Source of the DNA: Treponema sp. Marseille-Q4130 | GTDB lineage: Bacteria > Spirochaetota > Spirochaetia > Treponematales > Treponemataceae | DNA length: 64,000 bases | Direction of reading: 5' to 3' | Assembly (NCBI RefSeq): GCF_014334325.1 | Contig: NZ_JACSET010000011.1 | Coordinates: 1-64,000 of the forward strand | Part shown: positions 32,550-42,497 of the stretch, piece after piece | Layout: each line of letters opens with the position of its first letter | Numbering within the stretch: the first letter of the stretch is position 1 | Made by a program: the position numbers and the translations under genes | Notes under the pieces: generated by a model | Told to the model about the DNA's origin: nothing | What the model saw: only the letters and a program-made list of their open reading frames with translations | The model's database searches: none

Positions 32550-33951
32550 CGATTCCCAATTTTTCCATCTGCATCTTTTCTTCGGCGACGGCTACGTATT
32601 CGGCGCGTTTTTGGTTCGTTTTGACGAGCGTGTTTTTCATCGTGACGAGTTCTATCTTCATCCCTTTGATTTTGTCTTTATTCGCAGAGGACGTTTGCGA
32701 TTTGAAATATTCGTCGAGCGCGTTCAGCTGCAAAAGAATTTCCCTGTTGTCGGTGAGCTGCCGATTGACGAAACCGAGCACGGTTTCTTCCGGCGCCGCC
32801 GCGATTTTTCGGAACTCGTCGCTTTGCGTATCGGCGAAGGATTGCAAAAACTGCTGCTTCCGTACGAGAAGCGCAAAAAAAGTATGGTATTCGATTTTTT
32901 TCGTCGTGCGCGCTTCATTTTTTTGATTTACGATAACGAGTTCGTATTCTTCCGGAGGGGCTTTGAGATTGAACGCCTGCCTGAGTGCGCGTTTTAATTT
33001 GTCGAAAAAGCCGTTGTGTTCGGAGCTGAGAACGGCGTGATTCGCATCGACCTTTGCGGCGACCTGTTCGTACTGGGGCGCAAGCGCCGAAAGGGAAAGC
33101 ACAGTGTCGAGCAGCATGGCTCTCGTGTCGACTTTTTGCTTTACTTCGCGGACGGCGGTTTCCGCTACACGCAGACGGGCGAGAGCCTGCATCTTCAGCT
33201 GTTCGCGTTCCTGTGCGCAATCTTCCTTGACGATTTCTTGAATGAGTTCGCTGTAGTATTGTTTTTTGGGAAGCAGCTTCGGAAAGAGTCGCTTGATTTC
33301 CGCAATCTCCGCACTGAACGAAGAGAGCGTCGTTTTATCGAAGGCGGGATTTTCGAGTACCTTTTTGCGGACTTCAAACTTATACGCTTCGCGCTGGAAA
33401 TTTACCAAATCGGTCAAGCCCGAATAAATCGCCGAAACGGCCGTACTGCTTTTGTTGAGCGAATCGCTTATGAGGCTTAGCACCATTTGCGGGGCGTGGA
33501 CGTGCGCTTCGTTTACGAGAGTCGCCAACCCGCGCGTGTTCACCTTCGAACTGTTGACCGAAAATGCTCTCCAATCGATGCAGGTCGCCAAATCGAGCAG
33601 GCGTTTCGTTTGCGCCAAATCGAGCCGGTCGGTCGAAAATTTATAATACGTGCACACGAATTCGAGCATGCTTTCGTAGTCGGAAAAGCGCGTTCCCATG
33701 ACGATGGAGCGCTCGTTTTCCATATAAGCCGATTCATCGGGCAGTGTGATCTCCGTGATTTTTTTTTCAAGCTTGTACGGATCCGGCTTGATAAGCGCGC
33801 GCTGGACGAGCATGGTATACATGTTTTTGACGCAGGTGTGGAGCAGCTGAAAATTCGAAAGTACGCCGGGCAGCACTTTTGTATTTAAGTTTTCCGTTTT
33901 TTCCGCGATCGCCGTTTCGAGCGCGCCGAAAAAAGTTTGATTATCGCTCAT
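32533..33951 (-). CDS. Spirochaete coiled-coil protein of unknown function
   Basis: A 472-residue, almost wholly helical cytoplasmic protein without known domain. Long heptad-like stretches occur around residues 230-300 and 420-470. The start M-S-D-N-Q-T-F-F at 33951 is favoured over a frame 12 codons longer because a -10 box (GATAAT on the minus strand) ends exactly 6 nt before it. It is translationally linked to the peptide-binding protein gene. Confidence 0.55.
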   Translation of the reverse strand: MSDNQTFFGALETAIAEKTENLNTKVLPGVLSNFQLLHTCVKNMYTMLVQRALIKPDPYKLEKKITEITLPDESAYMENERSIVMGTRFSDYESMLEFVCTYYKFSTDRLDLAQTKRLLDLATCIDWRAFSVNSSKVNTRGLATLVNEAHVHAPQMVLSLISDSLNKSSTAVSAIYSGLTDLVNFQREAYKFEVRKKVLENPAFDKTTLSSFSAEIAEIKRLFPKLLPKKQYYSELIQEIVKEDCAQEREQLKMQALARLRVAETAVREVKQKVDTRAMLLDTVLSLSALAPQYEQVAAKVDANHAVLSSEHNGFFDKLKRALRQAFNLKAPPEEYELVIVNQKNEARTTKKIEYHTFFALLVRKQQFLQSFADTQSDEFRKIAAAPEETVLGFVNRQLTDNREILLQLNALDEYFKSQTSSANKDKIKGMKIELVTMKNTLVKTNQKRAEYVAVAEEKMQMEKLGIDEDAL

Positions 33952-33957
33952 ACTTCT

Positions 33958-33986
33958 ATTATCGTAACTTTTTTGCGAAAAATCCA
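33958..33986 (-). promoter_or_regulatory. Promoter of the coiled-coil / oppA-like operon, leaderless geometry
   Basis: Minus-strand GATAAT (33963-33958) ends 6 nt before the ATG. The TGGATT 17 bp upstream is a weak -35 box. Confidence 0.4.
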
Positions 33987-34047
33987 CCGAAAAAAAGCGA
34001 GGTCAACGTACAGCAAATTTGCGAACATATAAACATATAAGTATTGC

Positions 34048-34076
34048 TTGCTTTACCTTGCGGCGTGATGTATAAT
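34048..34076 (+). promoter_or_regulatory. brnTA promoter and probable operator
   Basis: TTGCTT, 17-bp spacer, TATAAT (34071-34076). A direct repeat ACATATAA ACATATAA lies just upstream (34025-34040) and may be the BrnA operator. Unlike the leaderless genes, it gives an 18-nt leader with AAGG. Confidence 0.55.
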
Positions 34077-34094
34077 TTTACCAAGGTTCGGATA

Positions 34095-34364
34095 ATGCTG
34101 TTTGAATGGGATGAACATAAAAACAGAGAAAATAAACGCAAGCACGGAATTGCATTTGAAGAGGCTGTCCGTGTTTTCGCCGATCCGAATTTGAAGATAG
34201 TACCGGATTCGGAAGAATCGGAGATCCGCTGGAATGCCGTCGGCTTTGCCGACAAAATGCTGTTTGTGGTTTTTACGGAACGCGGAAAAAACGCTTTGCG
34301 TATTATCTCTGCGCGCAAAGCAACCAAAAGAGAAATATATGGCTATAAAAACGATGACCTTTGA
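34095..34364 (+). CDS. brnT: BrnT-family ribonuclease toxin
   Basis: An 89-residue RelE-fold toxin. The BrnT signature F-E-W-D-E-H-K-N-R-E-N-K-R-K-H-G-I-A-F-E-E-A covers residues 3-24 and the family tail R-I-I-S-A-R-K-A-T-K-R-E is present. The ATG at 34095 follows AAGG. The gene overlaps brnA by 26 nt, which fits the toxin-first order typical of brnTA. It looks intact. Confidence 0.93.
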   Translation: MLFEWDEHKNRENKRKHGIAFEEAVRVFADPNLKIVPDSEESEIRWNAVGFADKMLFVVFTERGKNALRIISARKATKREIYGYKNDDL

Positions 34365-34635
34365 AGAAATTAAGAAGCTTCCGCCGCTTATGAAAGAACG
34401 CATCAAAGAAATTGATAGTTTTAAAAACACCGATTTTTCCGATTGTCCGGAACTTACCGATGTGCAGCTTAAACGTTTAAAATCCGCATACGATGTTCAT
34501 CCCGAATGGTTCGACGATACAAAGACTACTGTACAGATTACCCTGGATAACGATATTTTGGCTGCACTCAAAGCGGAAAGTACGGAATATCAGTCCCGCA
34601 TCAATGCAATTTTACGCAAAGCCGTTTTAGGATAA
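34339..34635 (+). CDS. brnA: BrnA-family antitoxin
   Basis: A 98-residue antitoxin with a central D-V-H-P-E-W-F-D segment and a C-terminal ribbon-helix-helix (T-V-Q-I-T-L-D-N-D-I-L-A-A-L-K-A and Q-S-R-I-N-A-I-L-R-K-A-V), which binds operator DNA. BrnA neutralises BrnT and autoregulates the operon. Confidence 0.9.
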   Translation: MAIKTMTFEEIKKLPPLMKERIKEIDSFKNTDFSDCPELTDVQLKRLKSAYDVHPEWFDDTKTTVQITLDNDILAALKAESTEYQSRINAILRKAVLG

Positions 34636-34683
34636 ATACGATAAGCTGCTATATAATTCGAGATGTATACGCTGCACAATTTC

Positions 34684-35859
34684 TTACCGCGCCGCGTCGG
34701 AAACGCTTCCGTAGAGGATCGTTCCCAAATCGACGGAGAGAAAACCGCTTTTGCCCGTTTTGTAAAAGGAGCTTTCTTCCCACGCGGCGTACATTGTCGC
34801 CCCTGAAACGGCGAAGGTCGTGTATGCATAGCCTTCGGGCAGTTTCGGCAGCCTGAATGCGACGGGTTTTCCGCCGTTTACGATATGTCTTCCGTAAAGC
34901 GCGCCGCTTGCGTACGTCGTACCGTCGCGGAACATGAGACACGCGTAAGTGTCGGCGATGAGCGCGTTCGCCGAAAGCGGTGAGGCATCGTCGTTTTGCT
35001 TTTGATTCGTGTAGCGCCTCGGCGAGTGTCCGCCTGCCGTCCGGCATTCTACGAAAAATGCCGTATTTTCATCGACGAGCGATGCGAGCTCTTGCAAACG
35101 TTTCGGTGCGAATGCGATATCTACCGGAGTCGCCTGCGATCGGTATGCATCGGCGTCCGTTTGGGAGATGAGGAGATCGTTTTTTGCCGAAGCAGGCGAA
35201 ATCGAAAGGAGCGGGATTTTCGGCTGTACGGACAGATATGAAAAATCGTTTTTTTCGTCTTCCGATTTTTTTACCGAACATACAAAAACGTTTCCGTCCC
35301 ACACGAAATCAGTTATCTCAGACTCGGCGGGAAGGGCGAGAGCCGTGCACGTGATGAGCGGGTAAAAGACGCTCGACGCCGTATCGAAGAGAACAAGAAA
35401 GTGGTGTACGCCGTCTGTAGCGTTATTTGCAAGCGATGCATTGAAAAAGGTGCTTTTATACAGAGAAAAAATCGGCGTATCGTTTTGGAATACGAGATTG
35501 CCGGCCGTTCTGTCGGCAAAGACTGCGGCGTCCGTATACAAGCGGAAGGTGCTGCCGGTAAAGACGATCATGCCGAGCCTGTTGACGACGGCGTATGCAC
35601 AGGGCATTTCGTTTCCGTTTCCGAGCGCGCTCGATGCCGATGAAATGCGTACGGCTTCCGTCCACGGTTTTTCCGCCTGCATCGGCGCGCGCCTTACGTC
35701 GTCGATTTCTTTTATTGCTCCGCCGTCAAAACAATACCACGTGTGAGCTTTTTTCTCCGGAGCGGCATCCGAAAAAGAGAGCGGGGCTTGCCGATCTTTT
35801 CCGCTGCACGAAGCGAGCGAGAGGAGGGCGCACAGTACGGCTATGTATCTGCATTTCAT
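34684..35859 (-). CDS. Lipoprotein, second gene of a two-lipoprotein operon
   Basis: A 391-residue lipoprotein (M-K-C-R-Y-I-A-V-L-C-A-L-L-S-L-A-S-C, lipobox L-A-S-C). The body is beta-rich with repeated W/Y-containing strands (F-V-W-D-G-N-V-F-V-C-S-V-K, Y-A-Y-T-T-F-A-V-S-G-A-T-M-Y-A-A-W), which could be a beta-propeller, but no family is recognised. A much longer open frame exists upstream but lacks a signal peptide and overlaps the preceding gene. The chosen ATG overlaps that gene's stop (ATGA) behind GGGGAAC. Confidence 0.7.
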   Translation of the reverse strand: MKCRYIAVLCALLSLASCSGKDRQAPLSFSDAAPEKKAHTWYCFDGGAIKEIDDVRRAPMQAEKPWTEAVRISSASSALGNGNEMPCAYAVVNRLGMIVFTGSTFRLYTDAAVFADRTAGNLVFQNDTPIFSLYKSTFFNASLANNATDGVHHFLVLFDTASSVFYPLITCTALALPAESEITDFVWDGNVFVCSVKKSEDEKNDFSYLSVQPKIPLLSISPASAKNDLLISQTDADAYRSQATPVDIAFAPKRLQELASLVDENTAFFVECRTAGGHSPRRYTNQKQNDDASPLSANALIADTYACLMFRDGTTYASGALYGRHIVNGGKPVAFRLPKLPEGYAYTTFAVSGATMYAAWEESSFYKTGKSGFLSVDLGTILYGSVSDAAR

Positions 35860-36770
35860 TGTTCCCCAGTGTATAGCGGTACGGCCGATATTGCAAGTGC
35901 CGGAACGCCGTCCGCGCGGTACTGCACTGCGGCGATACTTTGGATCGTGTACAAGTAGCTCGTAACGCCGGTTTTTTTGAGAAGCGTTTTTCCCGTTTTG
36001 CGCTGCGTGCGGTAAAGCGGGATATACTGCGGAATAAAAAGCGCATGAGATGTTTCCGTACCGTCTGATTGCGGCGCGCCGATTTCTTTCGCTTTTTGTT
36101 CGAGTTCGGCTACCGGGATAAGCGCCGTTTTTTTCATCGAAAGGAGCGATACGCCGAACGAATGTTCCGCAATCGCCGTGCAGACGGCTTCCGTATCCGC
36201 TTTCCACGGATCGTAAGGGCGTTCCGTGTCGGCAGATTTTTCGGCAAGGGCGTCACACAATTTTTTCCAATTGAATGTTGCAAGGTATGCGCCGTTCCCC
36301 GTTTCGTTTGCACGGCTCTTTACCGATGTATTTCCGTTATTCGCCGATTCCGTGCCGCCGCTTGTTCGGCCTCTCGGCGAGTAGAGCCGCATACACACAA
36401 AAGCTGCAAAACCGCTTTCCCAGCTGAGTTTTCTTTCATGCGGCCAGATGCAGCCCGCGGGCTTAAAAAATAAGGCGTTCGTTTCTCCGTGACGGCTTAC
36501 GGGCTGAGCGATCACTGCGAGCGGACGGTCGGCTGCGGCTTCGAGCATTACGGTTTTCGCTCCCGTTTCAAGGCGAATGACGCGCCCGGCTTGTGTGCCG
36601 CCCGCGTACCGTATTTCCCAATAGGCGAGCGGCGGAAATTCGGCGCACTCGTCCGGCGGCCATGAAGGAAGCGAAAACGTAATTTCTTCCGTTTTGTCGA
36701 GCGGATTTTTGCACGACGCCATCCCCGCTCCGAGCAGGATAAGGGCGAATAATATCGATATCTTTTTCAC
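35856..36770 (-). CDS. Lipoprotein, first gene of a two-lipoprotein operon
   Basis: A 304-residue lipoprotein starting at GTG (36770) with a signal ending G-A-G-M-A-S-C (Cys20). It contains a Trp/Pro-rich early segment (L-P-S-W-P-P-D-E) and a charged central region with an N-x-G-N-T-S linker. No domain is recognised. It overlaps the downstream lipoprotein gene by 4 nt, so the two proteins probably act together in the envelope. Confidence 0.65.
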   Translation of the reverse strand: MKKISILFALILLGAGMASCKNPLDKTEEITFSLPSWPPDECAEFPPLAYWEIRYAGGTQAGRVIRLETGAKTVMLEAAADRPLAVIAQPVSRHGETNALFFKPAGCIWPHERKLSWESGFAAFVCMRLYSPRGRTSGGTESANNGNTSVKSRANETGNGAYLATFNWKKLCDALAEKSADTERPYDPWKADTEAVCTAIAEHSFGVSLLSMKKTALIPVAELEQKAKEIGAPQSDGTETSHALFIPQYIPLYRTQRKTGKTLLKKTGVTSYLYTIQSIAAVQYRADGVPALAISAVPLYTGEQ

Positions 36771-36843
36771 GCTATATAAATCGCCTGAATCTTATCGTTT
36801 TACGCGGTTTTTTTATCGATTTTTCGTAAAACCTGTTGCCATA

Positions 36844-36874
36844 TTGAGAAATTTTTTATATCTTTAACTATAAG
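36844..36874 (+). promoter_or_regulatory. groEL promoter candidate
   Basis: TTGAGA (36844-36849) and TATAAG (36869-36874) with a 19-bp spacer. No CIRCE inverted repeat is present, so HrcA control is not supported here. Confidence 0.4.
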
Positions 36875-36883
36875 TCAGCATAA

Positions 36884-38569
<1,686 letters not shown>

Positions 38570-38574
38570 TAACA

Positions 38575-38614
38575 TGAAAGTGCCGCGAACGATGCGGTGC
38601 TTTCAAATTTTTTC
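38575..38614 (+). terminator. groEL terminator
   Basis: GAAAGTGCCGC pairs with GCGGTGCTTTC (two G-T pairs) before a T run. A second hairpin with CTGTCCAAAAA and TTTTTTGGACAG arms follows at 38621-38651. Confidence 0.7.
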
Positions 38615-38673
38615 GAATGGGCTGTCCAAAAACTTCAGTTTTTTGGACAGTTTCTTTAATGTACTATGCGATG

Positions 38674-38714
38674 TTTAAAATTAAGTCATTACAACATAAA
38701 GACTTAATTTTAAA
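38674..38714. repeat. Perfect 14-bp inverted repeat
   Basis: TTTAAAATTAAGTC (38674-38687) and its exact reverse complement (38701-38714) around a 13-nt loop, between groEL and the pallilysin relative. It may be a bidirectional terminator or regulator site. Confidence 0.7.
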
Positions 38715-38743
38715 CTCGACAGGCTGTCGAAAAAGTAACCGAC

Positions 38744-38772
38744 TTTTGCGACAACCCCTTTTTTTGTATAGT
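38744..38772 (+). promoter_or_regulatory. Promoter of the pallilysin relative, leaderless geometry
   Basis: TTTTGC, 17-bp spacer, TATAGT (38767-38772), then 6 nt to the ATG at 38779. Confidence 0.55.
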
Positions 38773-38778
38773 AGCCTT

Positions 38779-40365
38779 ATGGCATCAAAACCCGCTCCGT
38801 CCGCCCGACGCGGTACAAAATCGAAAAACGGAAAACTCAACAAAGCGATCCCCGTGATTTTTATGATCGCGGCTTTCGTCATTGCGCTGATTTTCGTCGC
38901 CCGCGTCTTTATCGGAGAATCGTCCGAGCGTCTTCCGCGTGCGCGCATCGTAACGCCTGTCGCTCCGGGTGAAGCCGAAAATCAATCGTCGACCGATGCC
39001 GTTTCGTCCAACAACGAAGCTATGACTTCGTTCGTACCGCTTTCGCTCAATGAAACGCTCACCAGCACCTTGTCCATCGATTTGAATAACGATATGAAAG
39101 AAGATCAGGTCGTCGCCGTCCGCAAAGAAGGCGTACCCGGTCTCGTGCTCATTGTCGGCATCTACGATACCGAACGGAACGCATACCTTCGCACGGCGGA
39201 AATCGCGACGGAGATTTCCCGCACGCGTACCTTTTCCTATACCGGTATCGACATGCTCGGCGAACATCAAAACGCTCTCGTGTATCAAGGCGTCAAAGAC
39301 GACGGTACGAGCGTTTTGGCGATCTATATGATGCGCAAAGAGCGCAATAAAATCGAACTCGTACAGATCGGTGATTTCGAATCCGACGGCACGATTTTTA
39401 TTCAGCAGGACGACCGTTCGATGTCGTACGAGCTTTCGCAATCGCGCGGAGAGAGCTTTCCGGTGTGGGTATACAGTTCCGCAAAGGATTCCGGCGATGG
39501 TGAAAATGCGAATTTGAGCCAAATCCAAACCGAATATCGCTGGAACGAAAGGGAACAAAAGTACGTCGAAACGCGGCAAGTACGCGTCACGGGAAGCAGG
39601 GTCGCCGCACGCGAACTCGCGCGCATTCAGGACGGTACCGTTGAAACCTTTGCCGATTTTCTCGACGGACTGTGGTACAAGACGTCGTCTTCGCAGGACG
39701 GCATACGCTATCTCTTTTTCGATCACGCGCAAAAAGAAGTGATTTTCCTCTACGACGATACCGAAGAAGTGTACGCGTGGGAAGACAGCAACCTGCGCAG
39801 AAGCGGTATTTACATTACGACGACGAACAAATCGATTACGAATATGCAGCGCCGCTGCGATATTTCGCTTGCGGGCATCGATGAAGTGCGTATTCACATT
39901 ATCGACGACGTGCGCATGATTATTAAAGAAAATAATTTGTGGGACGGCAGTTACCGCAAAATGACGGCGTTCGCGTCCTTTGCGTCCGAAAGCCGGCAGC
40001 AAGACGAATACGAAACAATCTTCGCAAAATGGCCCGAATGGAAAACCGACAACGGTCTCGTTATCAAATTCGGAAAAACGACGTATACCGTTTCCGGCGA
40101 CAATGCATACGATGAAGGCATCTATGTGACCGGCGCCGTCGCGGGCAAACACGTCGTACAATTTCGATCGTCTCTGAACTCTCCGCTGCTTTCAAGCGCG
40201 TATGAAATGCGTTTTAAAAGCGTAACGATCCCCGCTGCTTCCCGCCGTGCCGCCGAAGTTCAAACCGACTACCATACGCTAGAACTCGCGCCCGTGCGGA
40301 TTGCACCCGACGCGTGCTATTCGGCCGAAGGCCGCACGTTTACGCTGACGCGCGAAGCTGACTGA
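38779..40365 (+). CDS. Pallilysin (Tp0751)-related envelope protein
   Basis: A 528-residue membrane-anchored protein with a positively charged start and one helix (residues ~25-45). Residues ~300-400 align from memory with T. pallidum Tp0751 pallilysin: F-L-D-G-L-W-Y, Y-L-F-F-D-H-A-Q-K-E-V-I-F, then N-K-S-I-T-N-M-Q-R-R-C-D-I and N-N-L-W-D-G-S-Y, matching the adhesin's beta-barrel domain in order. The Tp0751 H-E-V-I-H zinc motif is replaced by D-E-V-R-I, so metalloprotease activity is unlikely; adhesion is the safer guess. It carries ~180 more residues on each side than Tp0751. Confidence 0.75.
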   Translation: MASKPAPSARRGTKSKNGKLNKAIPVIFMIAAFVIALIFVARVFIGESSERLPRARIVTPVAPGEAENQSSTDAVSSNNEAMTSFVPLSLNETLTSTLSIDLNNDMKEDQVVAVRKEGVPGLVLIVGIYDTERNAYLRTAEIATEISRTRTFSYTGIDMLGEHQNALVYQGVKDDGTSVLAIYMMRKERNKIELVQIGDFESDGTIFIQQDDRSMSYELSQSRGESFPVWVYSSAKDSGDGENANLSQIQTEYRWNEREQKYVETRQVRVTGSRVAARELARIQDGTVETFADFLDGLWYKTSSSQDGIRYLFFDHAQKEVIFLYDDTEEVYAWEDSNLRRSGIYITTTNKSITNMQRRCDISLAGIDEVRIHIIDDVRMIIKENNLWDGSYRKMTAFASFASESRQQDEYETIFAKWPEWKTDNGLVIKFGKTTYTVSGDNAYDEGIYVTGAVAGKHVVQFRSSLNSPLLSSAYEMRFKSVTIPAASRRAAEVQTDYHTLELAPVRIAPDACYSAEGRTFTLTREAD

Positions 40366-40386
40366 GGTTTCGCCGACAGCGTTTCC

Positions 40387-40415
40387 TTGTCCTTCGCCTT
40401 TATATGAAATAGGAT
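40387..40415 (+). promoter_or_regulatory. trmJ promoter, near-leaderless
   Basis: TTGTCC, 17-bp spacer, TAGGAT (40410-40415), 5 nt before the ATG. The AGGA within it could instead serve as ribosome-binding site, so this is ambiguous. Confidence 0.35.
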
Positions 40416-40420
40416 ATTTT

Positions 40421-41149
40421 ATGGATTTACGGAAAATATGTATCGTTCTTGTGCGTCCCGAAGAAAGCCGCAATATCGGGAGCGCGTGCAGAGCGTTGGC
40501 AAACAACGATATCGCCGATCTCCGCATCGTCGGCAAAAAAAGCGATTATGATGATGCGGCGGTACGCACGCTTGCGCTCCATGCGGCGGATATTTGGGAT
40601 GGCGCACGCTTTTTTCATTCGATCACCGAGGCGACATCTGATTGTACGCTTTCGGCAGGTACGACGCGACGGCGCGGCAAAAACAGAAAAGGTAAACTTT
40701 TACTGCCGGAAGAATTCGCCGTAAAAGCGGCCGATATCTCAGACGCACAGGGCACCGTTGCGGCGGTGTTCGGAAACGAGCGCACGGGACTTACCGATGA
40801 AGAACTTTCCGAATGCACGCTCGGTGTTGCTATACCGTCAAGCGAACACTTCGCTTCTCTCAATCTTTCCCACGCCGTTCAGATGATCTGCTATGCCCTG
40901 TTTCGGGAAAAGAGAAGCGGCATAACGGGCTATACGCCGCTACCGCTTTCACGCATCGATGAAACCGTTTCGGTCATCGCGGACAATTTGCAAAAAATCG
41001 GATTTTTCAGCGTGACGGGCAGGCGCGATATGGAAAAGTTCTGGCGGGCGCTACTGTCGCGCGCAGCGCTTTCGGAAGGCGAAGCGCAATACATGGAAAA
41101 AATATTTACGAAAGCCGCAGGTCTCGCCGCTCGAAATCAACAATCCTGA
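40421..41149 (+). CDS. trmJ: tRNA 2'-O-methyltransferase TrmJ (SPOUT)
   Basis: A 242-residue TrmH-group enzyme that methylates the ribose at tRNA position 32. SPOUT motifs: N-I-G-S-A-C-R-A (motif 1), A-A-V-F-G-N-E-R-T-G-L (motif 2) and S-L-N-L-S-H-A-V-Q (motif 3, trefoil knot). The catalytic Arg is likely in the first block. The last four residues (N-Q-Q-S) and the stop codon come from an inserted family C repeat, where a C-to-T change created TGA. Confidence 0.88.
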   Translation: MDLRKICIVLVRPEESRNIGSACRALANNDIADLRIVGKKSDYDDAAVRTLALHAADIWDGARFFHSITEATSDCTLSAGTTRRRGKNRKGKLLLPEEFAVKAADISDAQGTVAAVFGNERTGLTDEELSECTLGVAIPSSEHFASLNLSHAVQMICYALFREKRSGITGYTPLPLSRIDETVSVIADNLQKIGFFSVTGRRDMEKFWRALLSRAALSEGEAQYMEKIFTKAAGLAARNQQS

Positions 41150-41273
41150 CGCAAGCGTCGGGGCACAGTGCTCAATGTTTCGCACTGTGTGTTCTCATAA
41201 GGTGGTTGCAATCGCCTTTAATACCCTTTGTTACGACGCCAGCGTCGGGGTATTAAACCCTCCGCACGAATAA
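41135..41273 (-). repeat. Family C palindromic element, long form, overlapping the trmJ stop
   Basis: Inverted copy. Reads AATCAACAATCCTGACG from the trmJ end, with an inner CACAGTGC/GCACTGTG hairpin, and closes ACCCTCCGCACGAATAA. It supplies the stop codon of trmJ. Confidence 0.8.
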
Positions 41274-41321
41274 AATTAATAATTAGGTCAAACTCGGCTT
41301 TCGACCGATTAATAATTTTTG

Positions 41322-41789
41322 CTACTGTTTGAAGACAGGGTGCATTGTGCGGAAAAGGATGGAGCTTGACAAGAAAAATGAAGATGCAATTATACGATAT
41401 TGAACGAGTTCACCGGCATACTTTTTTCTCTCTCGATACAGATGTTCGCATATTTTTGCCGGTTTCCGGAGTTTTGGAGAGGTATAACCGATGGCACGTA
41501 AAAGTTTACCTACCCATCCTTTACTGCAAGCGATGTTATAGATTTCATGCAAGAGACGGGTAAACAGCGGATAGGTTATATTTTCAAACGGGTTTTCACC
41601 GTCGATCCGCGTGTTCAAAAAAATATCGGTAACGATCTTTTTCCGCTGTTCGATGTTCTCATCGTGATGAATTTTTCCGGTGTTGCCGTGTATGAAGATT
41701 TTATCTCCGAGAGCTTTATACCGATTGATGTTTAGTTGTACTGTCCGTTGAGTAACACCGAGCATGATAGCCGCTTGGAGTGTTTTCAT
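41322..41789 (-). pseudogene. Truncated IS transposase (ISNCY-like)
   Basis: A 155-codon frame matching only the N-terminal part of ISNCY/IS1202-group transposases. A helix-turn-helix (L-Q-A-A-I-M-L-G-V-T-Q-R-T-V-Q-L-N-I-N-R-Y-K) is followed by F-I-H-G-N-T-G-K and then R-K-K-Y-A-G-E-L-V-Q. In intact members the G-E-L-x-Q motif leads straight into the D-G-S/T catalytic domain; here homology stops and about 25 unrelated residues follow. No terminal repeats are recognised. Confidence 0.7.
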
Positions 41790-42004
41790 ATTTTTTGCGA
41801 TACACTTTGCATAAATTTGTTTTTTTAGCTTTTGTCCTTAGGTTAATGCTATTTTCATACTGTTTCCTCACAATACTCTTATTATTACATATCGGATAAA
41901 ACAGCGAAAACGAACAGATTGCAGGGGATTATTATTTATATATTTTTATATATTTTTGCAATATTTTATTGATTTATCTATAAATTAGGTGTATACTGTA
42001 AAAT

Positions 42005-42172
42005 ATGAAAAAGGCAAACGATAAAAGAGTTAACAACGATGAACAGAGAGCCATATTCAGCGTGTCGTGCAGTGTCGCGGAACGGGAAAAAATTAAAAAG
42101 CTTGCGAAGAAAAACGGCATGACGATCTCGGGCTATATCCTTTGGTGCTGCTTGAAAATCGGTATCAAATGA
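42005..42172 (+). CDS. Small ribbon-helix-helix DNA-binding protein
   Basis: A 55-residue protein with a ribbon-helix-helix layout: strand A-I-F-S-V-S-C-S, helix V-A-E-R-E-K-I-K-K-L-A-K-K-N, turn G-M-T-I-S, helix G-Y-I-L-W-C-C-L-K-I. It is too short for most gene predictors. Its stop codon lies inside the first of two inverted 16-mers (GGTATCAAATGATACC), which are good operator candidates. It may be an orphan antitoxin or plasmid-type regulator. Confidence 0.6.
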   Translation: MKKANDKRVNNDEQRAIFSVSCSVAEREKIKKLAKKNGMTISGYILWCCLKIGIK

Positions 42173-42230
42173 TACCATTTTTTATTGATTACACTTTTGT
42201 ATTCACTCTATTTTGGTATCATTTGATACC
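42161..42230. promoter_or_regulatory. Pair of inverted 16-bp near-palindromes
   Basis: GGTATCAAATGATACC (42161-42176) and its exact reverse complement GGTATCATTTGATACC (42215-42230). Each has 7-bp palindromic arms (GGTATCA/TGATACC). They could be RHH operators or form one long hairpin. They lie between the RHH gene and the antitoxin gene. Confidence 0.6.
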
Positions 42231-42302
42231 GGAATAGAGTTGCCGATATTGCTTGAAAAAGACGAAGAAACGGGATAGATTTAATACGTAGGAGACAGTG
42301 CT

Positions 42303-42497
42303 ATGCCGTTAACAAAGCTGGAAGAAAAATTAAAGACATTGCCGGAAACGTGTTTTCAGGAATTATACGACTTTATGGAATTTCTGGAATACAAATCACA
42401 AAAGAACGGGCTTGATACGGCCATTGCGGAACTTGAGCAGGGAGAGTATGAAACGTATGATTCGTTTGAAGCGTTTAAGGCGGCAATGACGGAATGA
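42303..42497 (+). CDS. Antitoxin-like protein of a decayed toxin-antitoxin locus
   Basis: A 64-residue acidic protein (K-L-E-E-K-L-K-T-L-P-E-T-C-F-Q-E-L-Y-D-F-M-E-F-L-E-Y-K) resembling DUF2281-type antitoxins, with a C-terminal E-T-Y-D-S-F-E-A-F-K-A-A-M toxin-binding tail. It has a clear ribosome-binding site (TAGGAGA). Its stop overlaps the start of a truncated YafQ-type toxin (ATGA), so the pair was once a normal operon. Confidence 0.65.
   Translation: MPLTKLEEKLKTLPETCFQELYDFMEFLEYKSQKNGLDTAIAELEQGEYETYDSFEAFKAAMTE

Noticed and set aside
34684-36207. Longer 507-codon version of the second lipoprotein
   Set aside because: The extra N-terminus overlaps the preceding gene in another frame and lacks conservation signs; the internal ATG gives a lipoprotein signal and a 4-nt overlap.
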